A stretch of 64,000 bases of DNA, taken from positions 2,604,001-2,668,000 of the forward strand of contig AP025576.1 in the NCBI GenBank assembly GCA_022845955.1. The letters are read 5' to 3'. How positions within the stretch are numbered: the stretch's first letter is position 1; the number at the start of each line of letters is the position of its first letter. The notes below the pieces were generated by a model that searched no databases, was not told the origin of the DNA, and saw nothing but the letters and a program-made list of their open reading frames with translations. The position numbers and the translations under genes were made by a program. Positions 43,068 through 51,025 of the stretch are shown here, piece by piece. This DNA comes from Lachnospiraceae bacterium (lineage in GTDB: Bacteria > Bacillota > Clostridia > Lachnospirales > Lachnospiraceae).

Positions 43068-43125
43068 AAAACAGGTGTATAAAGTAATGGCTGCCTGACA
43101 GCCGCTTTATACACCTGTTTTTGTG
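43068..43125 (+). terminator. Intrinsic terminator after the acidic small protein gene
   Basis: Long arms AAACAGGTGTATAAAG (from 43069) and CTTTATACACCTGTTT (to 43120) enclose a second small hairpin GGCTG/CAGCC (43089-43103). A TTTTTG-TTTT tract follows. The stop codon lies about 90 bases upstream. Confidence 0.85.
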
Positions 43126-43407
43126 TTTTACGCAACCTTCGCAGTTCCCTCCGTGACAAGTAACCGAAAATGATCAGAAAAACGTAGCTTGTACGAAAAA
43201 GCATTGACCGGCAGGGAAGAAGGATGGTATACTGGACTTGTTTAGGAGAGCGTGAAATGTAAACAAAACAGGATTGCAGCTATGCCGAAGCCCAAATTTG
43301 GCATTGCCCAGGCTTTTAGGCCGCCTTCCGGTCATCCCATGACCCTTAGGAGGATGTGAAAAGAAATCGCATGACTTGTTTTCAAAAAAAGGAGAGATAA
43401 TTAGTAG
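43126..43407 (+). promoter_or_regulatory. Promoter and long structured leader of the acyltransferase gene
   Basis: No gene is visible here. A 23-base dispersed repeat lies at 43142-43164. A promoter reads TTGACC (43204-43209), 18 bases, TATACT (43228-43233). The leader of roughly 170 bases holds GGTCAT/ATGACC (43330-43344) and a TGCC...GGCA pairing near 43285. No known riboswitch could be assigned. Confidence 0.5.
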
Positions 43408-44499
43408 ATGATTCAGGGAAAAAAGCAGATTGGTTGGATTAACTGCGCCAAATTCTTTGCGATATTGGCGGTATTGGTTGATCATGTTAAGGGGATTTTG
43501 TACGAGGACGAGACGATTCAGTACATATTTTTTTATTCCGTAACCGTATTCATTTTCCTGGCAGGGATGACGGCCTATTATTCCCTGCAGAACAGAAAGA
43601 AGGAAGAAACGGGCGGAAAGTGGGTGCTCAGAAGGCTGGGGCGGATACTCGTCCCGTATCTGGCGGCAGTGGCGGTTTACCAGTATGCCCGGGCCGGATT
43701 CCAGCTGAATCTGGGGGCGTATGTATTATGGGCGGTGAATTTTAATCTGGAGGGGCAGTTTTATTATGTGCTGATTTACCTTCAGCTGATCGCGGTGGCG
43801 CCGGTGGTTTATCTGCTTGTTATGAACTGCAGAAGAGGAAAAGCCAGTTTCCTGTTCCGGATTCTGTTTCTGGCGCTGGCCTGGTTGGTTTCCATGTTCT
43901 TGATGAAGCATAGCTTTGCGTTGGAAACCTATGGAGGAGGGAAATATCTGCTGGGCGGCACTTATTTCTTTGTTTTTGCAGCGGGGATGCTTGCGGCGGA
44001 CCTCCATATTTCTTTCCGGGAGAAACGCACGGCGGGAATCGCGTCCCTGGGGGCCGGTGTTATCCTGGCAGCTTCCCTTGGCTTTCTTCTCCGGGACCGT
44101 TTTGCCTGGGATGAGTCCATGTTCGGATGGCTGCTGCGGGTAAATCCTCCCGGCATTACACTGATGGTATATTCCTTTGCCGTCGTGCTCTTTTTGTTTG
44201 CAGGAGGTTCCTTCCTGATTCTCTGGAACAAAAAAGGGATGAACCGTATTCTGCAGCTTATGCAGTATATAGGCAGGTATACGCTTTATATCTTTTTATA
44301 CCATACCCTGATTCTGGATACCTTTCTGCCCCGGCTGACTTTTCTGGACCATATGCCGGGTGTGCTGAAAACTCTGGTATACATGGCGGGAATGCTATTT
44401 ATTCCGATAGCGGGGAAGGTTCTGTATGACCGGCTGAAACGTATCCTGCGGGAAAAAGCGGCAAAAGAAGAAAACGTGCTGCAGGAGAGTGTGGAGTAA
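43408..44499 (+). CDS. Membrane acyltransferase, family 3
   Basis: A 363-residue integral membrane protein with about ten helices, beginning KKQIGWINCAKFFAILAVLVDHV. The conserved His of acyltransferase-3 proteins falls in VDHVKG of helix 1, and RRLGRILVPYLAAV follows helix 2, as in OafA-like enzymes. These acylate cell-surface polysaccharides or lipids. GGAGAG precedes the ATG. The modified polymer is unknown; no glycan cluster is adjacent. Confidence 0.88.
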   Translation: MIQGKKQIGWINCAKFFAILAVLVDHVKGILYEDETIQYIFFYSVTVFIFLAGMTAYYSLQNRKKEETGGKWVLRRLGRILVPYLAAVAVYQYARAGFQLNLGAYVLWAVNFNLEGQFYYVLIYLQLIAVAPVVYLLVMNCRRGKASFLFRILFLALAWLVSMFLMKHSFALETYGGGKYLLGGTYFFVFAAGMLAADLHISFREKRTAGIASLGAGVILAASLGFLLRDRFAWDESMFGWLLRVNPPGITLMVYSFAVVLFLFAGGSFLILWNKKGMNRILQLMQYIGRYTLYIFLYHTLILDTFLPRLTFLDHMPGVLKTLVYMAGMLFIPIAGKVLYDRLKRILREKAAKEENVLQESVE

Positions 44500-44547
44500 A
44501 TAACATTCGGCATGTTCTGCGAGCCATCCGTATTTGTAGGTAACAGC

Positions 44548-44602
44548 AAGGAAGCCGTTTCAACATGCGGGCAAATCCCCGGTTGAAACGGCTTCCTTTT
44601 TT
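44548..44602. terminator. Bidirectional terminator between convergent genes
   Basis: GGAAGCCGTTTCAAC (44550-44564) pairs perfectly with GTTGAAACGGCTTCC (44582-44596), followed by TTTTTT. It separates the acyltransferase (+) from the HAD phosphatase (-). Confidence 0.85.
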
Positions 44603-44622
44603 CCGGTATTACCGGGAGAGGG

Positions 44623-45453
44623 TCAGCACAGGATAAATTTCTCGATTGCTTCGATCAGCCCGTTATGCCCGTTATCCAGGGACGTGATGAAATCGGCGGC
44701 TTCTTTGACACAGGGGTCTGCGTTGGCCATGGCTATTCCTGTGCCGGCCGCCAGAAGCATGGATATGTCGTTGGGGGCGTCGCCTGCGGCAACGCTGTCG
44801 GCGGCCGGAGTGCCAAAATGACGGCAAACCTCCAGAATGGCGTTTCCTTTGCCGGCTTCGCGGCTGTAGAATTCCAGATATTGGTCATTGGAAAACTGGG
44901 CTGTGATTTCCCCGCCGTACTTTATTTCCACCTCTTTTTTTAAGGTTTCAAGCAAGGTTTTGTCGGTGAGATGGATACAATGGACCTTATAAGGCGGCCG
45001 CTGCAATACGGAAAGGACATCCAAAGCGGTGATAAGGGGCATGTGGATTCGTTTCCGGTAATGGATGACCTCTTCATCTTCCTTTTCACATACGATTTCA
45101 TGTGCGGTGTAGGTCTGGGAATGAATCCCTTTTTCTTTTGCCATAGCCATAATATCGGCGGCGATAGGAAAGGCTACTGTTTTTTCCATCAGGGGAGCGC
45201 GGGAACAGCAGTCATAAATGAGGCTTCCGTTGTTGGAAATGATCAGAGTGCCCGGATAGAATAAGCCGGCTGTTTCCATAACCTCAAGGATGCTGTCCAG
45301 GGGCCGGCCGGAGGTGAGCACCAGCCTGTGGCCGGCTTGCGTCAGACGGTCCAGGGCTGTTTTCATTTCGGGGGAGACGGTGCTGTTGTTCAACAGCAGG
45401 GTTCCGTCCATATCGGTAAATAAGATTTTAGGAGAAATGCATTCTTTATTCAT
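44623..45453 (-). CDS. HAD-IIB (Cof-type) phosphatase
   Basis: A 276-residue Cof-like hydrolase. Motif I is LFTDMDGTLLL, motif II LVLTSGRPLDSI, and motif IV AAGDAPNDISMLLAAG. ATG 45453 overlaps the end of the PHP gene and follows AAAGGAA; a longer frame upstream was rejected. Translational coupling with the PHP phosphoesterase suggests related substrates, for example nucleotide or sugar phosphates. Confidence 0.9.
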   Translation of the reverse strand: MNKECISPKILFTDMDGTLLLNNSTVSPEMKTALDRLTQAGHRLVLTSGRPLDSILEVMETAGLFYPGTLIISNNGSLIYDCCSRAPLMEKTVAFPIAADIMAMAKEKGIHSQTYTAHEIVCEKEDEEVIHYRKRIHMPLITALDVLSVLQRPPYKVHCIHLTDKTLLETLKKEVEIKYGGEITAQFSNDQYLEFYSREAGKGNAILEVCRHFGTPAADSVAAGDAPNDISMLLAAGTGIAMANADPCVKEAADFITSLDNGHNGLIEAIEKFILC

Positions 45454-46363
45454 CAAATAATTCCTTTCGTTTCTGGCGCAGTGCTTCCAGGATGCCGGCA
45501 GGAATCCGGAGACCGCCGTAGCCGGTTGCCATTTCCAGCCCCGGCTTGCTTTTCCCATGGAAGTCGGAGCCGCCGCTGATGAGCAGTTGGTTTCTTTCCG
45601 CCAGCCGTTTCATTTCCTGTTCTTCTTTGACGGAATAGGTGGAATATACGGCTTCGATACCAACAAGCCCCGCCTCCTTCAGACGTGTTGTAAGCTGCTG
45701 CAGGGCATCCCTTCCCATATGGTAAAGCGTGGGGTGCGCCAGGATGGGAATCCCCTTCGCATCGAGGATAAGGCGTACCGCCTGTTCCGGTGTCACCTTT
45801 TCCCGGGGGACAAAGTATTTGCAGCGATCGCCCACATATCTTTCGAAGGCCTCGGGAAGGCTTCGGATATAGCCGTGATCCAGAAGATATCTGGCGTAGT
45901 GTCCCCGGGTGATAACGGATCCGGGAAAAGCCTCCTGAAGCTTTTCAAAAGTGATGTCGATACCGGCCTCCTGCAGTAAGCGGCACATTTTTTCATTCCG
46001 GAGGATGCGGGAATCCACAAATGCCCGGATTTGCTGTCGGAATGCCGGCATGTGATAGTCAATAAACAGCCCCAGGATATGAATATCTTTTCCCATATAT
46101 TCGGTAGACAATTCAATGCCGGGTATGATTTCCAGACGCCTGGCAGAAACGGGATTTGCGGAAGTAACACGCACGGGATCGGTTTCCATGGCATTTTCCA
46201 CTGCGGCATTATAACGGATAGCTTCATCAAGCCCGTCAATGGTATCGTGGTCGGTGAGGGCGAAAGCGTCCAGCCCCTTTTCCTTTGCCAGATCCACCAG
46301 CCGGGACGGAGACAGGCTGCCGTCGGATTTGTCGGAATGGACATGTAAGTCTACAATATGCAT
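45446..46363 (-). CDS. PHP-domain phosphoesterase
   Basis: A 305-residue PHP protein with all metal motifs: DLHVHSDKSDGSLSP, FALTDHDTIDGL, HPTLYHMG and GGSDFHGKSKP. It resembles TrpH/RnmAM-type enzymes that hydrolyse 3',5'-nucleoside bisphosphates or degrade short RNA from the 5' end. Its stop overlaps the start of the HAD gene. Cytoplasmic; the specific substrate is inferred from family only. Confidence 0.88.
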   Translation of the reverse strand: MHIVDLHVHSDKSDGSLSPSRLVDLAKEKGLDAFALTDHDTIDGLDEAIRYNAAVENAMETDPVRVTSANPVSARRLEIIPGIELSTEYMGKDIHILGLFIDYHMPAFRQQIRAFVDSRILRNEKMCRLLQEAGIDITFEKLQEAFPGSVITRGHYARYLLDHGYIRSLPEAFERYVGDRCKYFVPREKVTPEQAVRLILDAKGIPILAHPTLYHMGRDALQQLTTRLKEAGLVGIEAVYSTYSVKEEQEMKRLAERNQLLISGGSDFHGKSKPGLEMATGYGGLRIPAGILEALRQKRKELFDE

Positions 46364-46400
46364 GCTGATAACCTCATTTTCTGCTTCTTTTATCTTGTTG

Positions 46401-46457
46401 ACTCAAACTTCGCAGGTGCCGAATGGCCTTCCGCCGGCTGTCTGTGAAGTTTGGGTT
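46401..46457. repeat. Short palindromic repeat, partial copy of the 52.4-kb element
   Basis: The 35 bases from 46401 match those from 52404 at 32 positions, including ACTCAAACTTCGCAGG and AATGGCCTTCCGCC. The sequence then closes with CTGTGAAGTTTGGGT, which pairs imperfectly with the start. It is a compact version lacking the roughly 200 central bases of the larger element. Confidence 0.75.
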
Positions 46458-46470
46458 ATTGCCGTGTATT

Positions 46471-46511
46471 AAAAAAAGGGAAAGCCTTCCGTACAGGACG
46501 GCAGCTTTCCC
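46471..46511 (-). terminator. Terminator of the ABC-F gene
   Basis: GGGAAAGC (46478-46485) pairs with GCTTTCCC (46504-46511), with CCGT/ACGG inside. On the - strand the hairpin is followed by seven T. It lies 10 bases after the ABC-F stop codon. Confidence 0.8.
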
Positions 46512-46520
46512 CTCTCAGAA

Positions 46521-48158
46521 TTAATTTTCGTCGTCTTCCTTGTTGGCAGTATAAACGGTACGTTTTCTTGCCATGGCATCGCTTTCCAGATATTCGTCAT
46601 AGGTAGTGATTTTATCAATTAATGTTCCGTCCGGAAGTATCTCCATAATACGGTTGGCCGTAGTCTGCACAAACTGGTGGTCACGGCAGGCAAAGAGGGC
46701 CACACCGGGATATTTGATGAGTCCGTTGTTAAGAGCGGTAATGGATTCCATATCCAGATGGTTGGTAGGTTCGTCCAGAATCAGGCAGTTAGCCCCGGAA
46801 ATCATCATTTTGGAAAGGAGGCAGCGGACTTTTTCACCGCCGGAAAGGATACGTACCTTCTTCACGCCGTCTTCTCCCGCAAAAAGCATACGTCCCAGGA
46901 AACCGCGGACATAGGTGATATCATCCACGGGGGAATATCCCATAAGCCAGTCGGCGATAGTATAATCGTTGTCAAATTCCCTGGTGCTGTCCTTGGGGAA
47001 ATAAGCCTGTGAAGTGGTAATCCCCCATTTATAGCTTCCTTCATCCGGTTCCATTTCCCCCATAAGGATTTGGAAAAGGGTGGTTTTTGCAAGCTCGGTA
47101 CTTCCGACAAAAGCGATTTTATCGTTATGCCCGACAATAAAGGAAATATTATCCAGCACTTTTTCTCCGTTAATGGTCTTGGAAATCCCTTCGACAGTAA
47201 GCACCTCGTTCCCGATTTCCCTGTCGGGGCGGAAATCGATATACGGATATTTTCTGCTGGAAGGCTTGATTTCATCAAGCTCAATTTTTTCCAGCGCTTT
47301 TTTCCTGGAGGTAGCCTGTTTGGATTTGGAAGCGTTGGCGGAGAAACGGGAAATAAATTCCTGCAGCTCCTTGATTTTTTCTTCCTTCTTTTTATTGGCT
47401 TCCTTCATCTGTTTGATGAGCAGCTGGCTGGATTCATACCAGAAATCATAGTTGCCGGCGTAGAGCTGGATTTTACCATAATCAATATCTGCGATATGGG
47501 TACATACTTTATTCAGGAAGTAACGGTCATGGGAAACAACAATCACCGTATTTTCAAAATTGATGAGGAATTCCTCCAGCCAGGCGATGGCATCCAGATC
47601 CAAATGGTTGGTAGGCTCATCCAAAAGCAGGATGTCCGGGTTGCCGAAAAGCGCTTTGGCAAGGAGTACCTTCACCTTCTGGCTGCCGTTTAAATCCTTC
47701 ATCAGGGAATCGTGGAAATCGGTATCCACGCCAAGGCCGTTCAGAAGGCTTGCGGCATTGGACTCCGCTTCCCAGCCGTCCATCTCGGCGAATTCCCCTT
47801 CCAGTTCGCTGGCACGGATGCCGTCCTCATCGCTGAAATCCTCTTTGGCATATATGGCATCCTTTTCCTTCATGATTTCATAAAGGCGCGCATTTCCCAT
47901 GATTACGGTATCCAGAACCGGAAAATCATCATATTTGAAATGATCCTGTTCCAGCACGGAAAGACGCTGGCCGGGGGTGATTATCACGTCACCGTTGGTA
48001 GGCTCCAGCACACCGGAAAGGATTTTTAAGAAGGTGGACTTGCCGGCGCCGTTTGCACCGATTAGGCCATAACAGTTCCCTTCCGTAAACTTAATATTAA
48101 CTTCTTCAAAAAGCGCCTTTTTCCCGAGACGCAGGGTCACATTGCTTGCACTAATCAT
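46521..48158 (-). CDS. ABC-F family ATPase
   Basis: A 545-residue soluble protein with two ABC domains and no membrane segment, as in ribosome-acting ABC-F factors. The first Walker A is GANGAGKSTFLK, with signature LNGSQ; the second domain has signature LSGGEKVRCLLSK, and both end in LDEPTNHLD. The second Walker A reads GSTELAKTTLF, where Ala replaces the usual Gly before Lys. The linker holds the charged region NKKKEEKIKELQEF. ATG 48158 follows GGAGGAG. Whether it is a translation factor or a resistance protein cannot be told. Confidence 0.9.
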   Translation of the reverse strand: MISASNVTLRLGKKALFEEVNIKFTEGNCYGLIGANGAGKSTFLKILSGVLEPTNGDVIITPGQRLSVLEQDHFKYDDFPVLDTVIMGNARLYEIMKEKDAIYAKEDFSDEDGIRASELEGEFAEMDGWEAESNAASLLNGLGVDTDFHDSLMKDLNGSQKVKVLLAKALFGNPDILLLDEPTNHLDLDAIAWLEEFLINFENTVIVVSHDRYFLNKVCTHIADIDYGKIQLYAGNYDFWYESSQLLIKQMKEANKKKEEKIKELQEFISRFSANASKSKQATSRKKALEKIELDEIKPSSRKYPYIDFRPDREIGNEVLTVEGISKTINGEKVLDNISFIVGHNDKIAFVGSTELAKTTLFQILMGEMEPDEGSYKWGITTSQAYFPKDSTREFDNDYTIADWLMGYSPVDDITYVRGFLGRMLFAGEDGVKKVRILSGGEKVRCLLSKMMISGANCLILDEPTNHLDMESITALNNGLIKYPGVALFACRDHQFVQTTANRIMEILPDGTLIDKITTYDEYLESDAMARKRTVYTANKEDDEN

Positions 48159-48352
48159 TTTGAAAACTCCTCCATAAAACGCGGCGGTCATAACAGAAAT
48201 AAACCGGCAGATTCTTCTTAATTCAATTCTCTTTTCGCCCTGTAACTGTTCTGTGCCTTTACAATGCCCGCACTGTTTCGTTACCTTTACCTATTTTACA
48301 GAAAAACAGGGAATTTGCAAGCCATTCTTGAAAAATAGTATGGAAAATGTGC

Positions 48353-48378
48353 AACAGTTCAGGCAAGTATGAACTGTT
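48353..48378. repeat. Inverted repeat carrying the AACAGTTCA motif
   Basis: AACAGTTCA (48353-48361) and TGAACTGTT (48370-48378) are perfect complements around an 8-base loop. No T run follows. The same motif occurs singly in other spacers of the window. Confidence 0.6.
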
Positions 48379-48431
48379 ACGAAAAGGTTCCGGTTCAGCC
48401 TGCCCGCTGCACGGGTGTCAAAATAATTATG

Positions 48432-48505
48432 TTGACATACGACATATGTCGTGATACGATATAAGAAATAATATATCGTACGGCGACATAGCGGATGGCG
48501 ATATA
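48432..48505 (+). promoter_or_regulatory. PadR promoter with nested operator palindromes
   Basis: TTGACA (48432-48437), exactly 17 bases, TACGAT (48455-48460). The palindrome ACGACATATGTCGT (48439-48452) fills the spacer. TACGATAT (48455-48462) pairs with ATATCGTA (48473-48480) across the -10 region. Two direct GGCGAYATAG repeats follow at about 48482 and 48497. This is the pattern of an autoregulated PadR promoter. Confidence 0.75.
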
Positions 48506-48526
48506 GTGGGAGGAAGGAGAGAACAT

Positions 48527-48901
48527 ATGGAGCCAAAGAAGGAACCGCTGACAGAAAGCTACTTTTACATACTTCTGTGTCTTTGCGGCCATACCAGTCA
48601 TGGTTATGGAATTATGCAGGAAGCGGGACGGCTGTCCGGGGGGCGTGTGAAAATAGGATCGGGAACCATGTATGGAGCCGTCAGCAACATGATAAAAAAG
48701 GGCTGGATTACGGAAACGGAGGAAGAACCGGAGGAATCCCGTATATTTCAGAATCGGGGCCAGGGCATGAGAAAGAAGCTGTATGTACTTACCCCTGCCG
48801 GGAAAAGGGCTCTTGAGGAAGAGATCCTGCGGCTGACGGAGCTTTTGGAAAGTGCGGAAAAGGTGCTCGGCAGTCAGGAACTGCAGATGCTGAAACGGTG
48901 A
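48527..48901 (+). CDS. PadR-family transcriptional repressor
   Basis: A 124-residue PadR regulator: winged helix with ESYFYILLCLCGHTSHGYGI, then KIGSGTMYGAVSNMIKKGWI and RKKLYVLTPAGKRALEEE, and a short dimerisation helix. ATG 48527 follows GAAGGAGAG. The next gene is a DUF2812 membrane protein, a pairing seen widely in Firmicutes, in which PadR probably controls both. Confidence 0.92.
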   Translation: MEPKKEPLTESYFYILLCLCGHTSHGYGIMQEAGRLSGGRVKIGSGTMYGAVSNMIKKGWITETEEEPEESRIFQNRGQGMRKKLYVLTPAGKRALEEEILRLTELLESAEKVLGSQELQMLKR

Positions 48902-49002
48902 GTTCCGCCGGCAGGGAAAAAGGAATTGTCCGTTTGAACGGCGGATATATAGTGAGAAGAAAGGAAAAACTGCAGGCGGCCTGCGGACAGGAGGATTGAA
49001 TT

Positions 49003-49545
49003 ATGGATACAAAAATATCGTTCCGGGGATATATGGCATGGAATTATGACAAGGAGGAAGCGCATCTGGACAAAATGTCTGAAAAGGGATGGCAGCTGAT
49101 TAAAGGCGGCTGTTTTTTCAGTGTCTATAAAATGCAGCCGGAGGTAGTTTACCGGAACCGGATTGACTATAATCCGGATGCTATCCGTACCAAGGAGGAA
49201 AAAAGAAGATATCTGGAGCTGTTTGAAGCACAGGGCTGGGAGTTTGCCGGCAATACTTTTAACGGCTGGATATATTTCAGAAAAAAATATGTGCCCGGAA
49301 CGCCGGAGGAGGAGTATGAAATATATACGGATGCAGAATCCATAGAAGAGCTTATGAAAAGATGGAAGCGTCTGGGGATTATTATAAGCGCGCTTCTGGT
49401 TATGTGGCTTGGCATATATCTGAGCGTGGCGCTTTCCGGCGGCTATGTCAGCATACTGCTGGTCATGATTTATATCCTGCTGCTGTTTTGGGTTCAGTGG
49501 GGAATGTACCGGATGAAGAAAAAGTTTACCGGCGGAAGGGATTGA
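49003..49545 (+). CDS. DUF2812 membrane protein
   Basis: A 180-residue protein with a soluble N-terminal DUF2812 domain (YMAWNYDKEEAHLDKMSEKG, AQGWEFAGNTFNGWIYFRKK) and two C-terminal transmembrane helices (about residues 125-168). It follows the PadR gene and is its likely target. Role unknown; such proteins are proposed to act in envelope stress, but this is not established. Confidence 0.85.
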   Translation: MDTKISFRGYMAWNYDKEEAHLDKMSEKGWQLIKGGCFFSVYKMQPEVVYRNRIDYNPDAIRTKEEKRRYLELFEAQGWEFAGNTFNGWIYFRKKYVPGTPEEEYEIYTDAESIEELMKRWKRLGIIISALLVMWLGIYLSVALSGGYVSILLVMIYILLLFWVQWGMYRMKKKFTGGRD

Positions 49546-49559
49546 AGGGAGGCCGGGGA

Positions 49560-49811
49560 ATGTACGCAGGTATAATGGAACTGGATCTTCATGGGAAAAA
49601 TGTCCTGCAGGCGAAGCAGGAGGTGGAAAACGCCCTGAAAAGGGCGGACGGCAGCGTATACAGGCTGCGGGTTATTCACGGTTTTCACGGCGGAACCGGT
49701 ATCAAAAGCATGCTTCTGGAGGATTACAGCTATGACAGGGAGCCGAAGGTCATTCGTGTACAGGGAGGTGTCAATCCAGGAATTACAGAGCTCGTGCTGC
49801 GGGATTATTAG
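49560..49811 (+). CDS. Small Smr-domain protein
   Basis: An 83-residue stand-alone Smr domain: MELDLHGKNVLQAKQEVENA at the start and LRVIHGFHGGTGIKSML carrying the HGxGxG-like motif. Such domains have DNA-nicking or RNA-endonuclease activity in MutS2 and related proteins. ATG 49560 follows GGGAGG, 14 bases after the DUF2812 stop. The family assignment is good, the substrate unknown. Confidence 0.85.
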   Translation: MYAGIMELDLHGKNVLQAKQEVENALKRADGSVYRLRVIHGFHGGTGIKSMLLEDYSYDREPKVIRVQGGVNPGITELVLRDY

Positions 49812-49891
49812 CCCCATATCCGGGAATAAAGCCGGATTTGCTGCCAAAACATAAGGGAAAGTCCTAATTATCGGACTCTTTATATGCTATT

Positions 49892-49956
49892 CTTAAACCA
49901 TCGAAGGGCTCGCAGGAGCCTGACAGAGGTAACGGAAACAGTTAGGTTGGTTTAAG
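49892..49956 (+). ncRNA. Candidate structured leader RNA (three-way junction)
   Basis: A 9-bp closing stem, CTTAAACCA (49892-49900) with TGGTTTAAG (49948-49956), encloses two hairpins: GGCTC/GAGCC with a GCAG loop (49907-49920) and TAAC/GTTA with a 7-base loop (49930-49944). The ribosome binding site of the next small gene begins 9 bases later. I could not match it to a known riboswitch class. Confidence 0.45.
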
Positions 49957-49978
49957 GACAGCAGAAAGGAGCCGCGGT

Positions 49979-50086
49979 ATGAAAGGATTTTATGTTGGGG
50001 AAGGTTACATGGGATGCGTAAACGGACAGTACATGCTTTTTGCAGACGAGGCTGATTATATGGATTATGTAGAGGAGCAGGCGTAA
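49979..50086 (+). CDS. 35-residue small protein
   Basis: The frame reads MKGFYVGEGYMGCVNGQYML and ends DYVEEQA before TAA. It is acidic and rich in Tyr, Gly and Met. A perfect AAAGGAG (49965-49971) lies seven bases before the ATG. Good start signals, amphipathic composition and a structured leader support it as a real gene. I recall similar short proteins (YMG-x-V-x-G-x-Y) in Lachnospiraceae but know no function. Confidence 0.6.
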   Translation: MKGFYVGEGYMGCVNGQYMLFADEADYMDYVEEQA

Positions 50087-50107
50087 TGACGTCTGCTCTT
50101 TTTCGGA

Positions 50108-51025
50108 CTATTCGGTTAACGAGGCAAGAATACGGTTGAACTTCCCGCTTTCACTCCATTGGGGAAAATGGCAGGAATTTTCAAACCAGTAGAATTCTTT
50201 TTCGGATTCCAGGCTGTCATAGTATTTCCTTGCCAGAGAAGAGGATACATGGCTGTCATGCCTTCCTTCTATAAAACAGACAGGAACGGCATATTTCCGG
50301 CAGCCTTCAAAATCTGTTCCCATCAGTTCCTGCCAAAGAAATTGGATAGCCTGCAGGCTGCCCTTCTGACGGCGGAGCAAGTCGGCCGGGGTGTAATAGC
50401 GGGACAGCAGGAATGGCATTATCAGGGTATTGTAGTTTGTTTTCCCATAAAGGGAGCCCTTATATTTAACCACCAGCCCGGTGACAAAAAGCAGATCCTT
50501 TAACCATTCCTCACCGGTATAGGTACAGTCCGTCCGCTTGAGCCGTTCCAAATCCTTCCCTTCTGCATGGGCAAGAGCGTAATCGTAAGCTTCCCGGCAG
50601 GATTTCTGCATATTCACGACCTGCCCGCAGCCAATATAGGTACGGACGGTTTCCGGGTGCCGTTGGATATAGGCAAGTCCGAGGACGCTTCCCCAGGAAT
50701 GGCCGACTAAATACAGCTTATCCTGATGAAAACGTTCCAGCAGCCATTGGATGAGTGCATGGAGATCCTGCTCAAAGAGAGCCATGGTGATATCTTCTCC
50801 CGGCCTGAATTTATAGTAGGATTTTCCGGCGCCCCGCTGTTCCCAGATCACAACGGTAAATGTTTGTTCCAGGGCACTGTTATACTTCAGAACCAGGGGG
50901 AGCGCCGCATCCCCCGGTCCCCCGTGCAGATAGAGAAGCAGTGGGGCGTTTTCCTTTTCCGAGCGGATAGATACATATTGATGGACTCCGTTTATGGGGA
51001 TAGTTTTCTGTTCATTAATGTACAT
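50108..51025 (-). CDS. Alpha/beta hydrolase, proline iminopeptidase-like (S33)
   Basis: A 305-residue alpha/beta hydrolase. The oxyanion motif is YLHGGPGDAALP, the nucleophile elbow GHSWGSVLGL, the acid Asp in EGRHDSHV and the base His in SCHFPQWSE. This resembles proline iminopeptidases and related amidases. ATG 51025 follows AGGAGGAATT; an upstream ATG at 51040 lacks a site. No signal peptide, so cytoplasmic. The substrate could be a peptide or an ester. Confidence 0.87.
   Translation of the reverse strand: MYINEQKTIPINGVHQYVSIRSEKENAPLLLYLHGGPGDAALPLVLKYNSALEQTFTVVIWEQRGAGKSYYKFRPGEDITMALFEQDLHALIQWLLERFHQDKLYLVGHSWGSVLGLAYIQRHPETVRTYIGCGQVVNMQKSCREAYDYALAHAEGKDLERLKRTDCTYTGEEWLKDLLFVTGLVVKYKGSLYGKTNYNTLIMPFLLSRYYTPADLLRRQKGSLQAIQFLWQELMGTDFEGCRKYAVPVCFIEGRHDSHVSSSLARKYYDSLESEKEFYWFENSCHFPQWSESGKFNRILASLTE

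Noticed and set aside
41489..43204. 571-codon frame on the - strand across two HAD genes and the small acidic gene
   Set aside because: It runs through terminators and promoters of real genes and has low-complexity Pro/Arg composition typical of shadow frames.
49892..49956. c-di-GMP riboswitch upstream of the 35-residue gene
   Set aside because: The junction lacks the GCAAA tetraloop-receptor and conserved core bases of class I and the pseudoknot of class II; it is kept only as an unassigned structured RNA.
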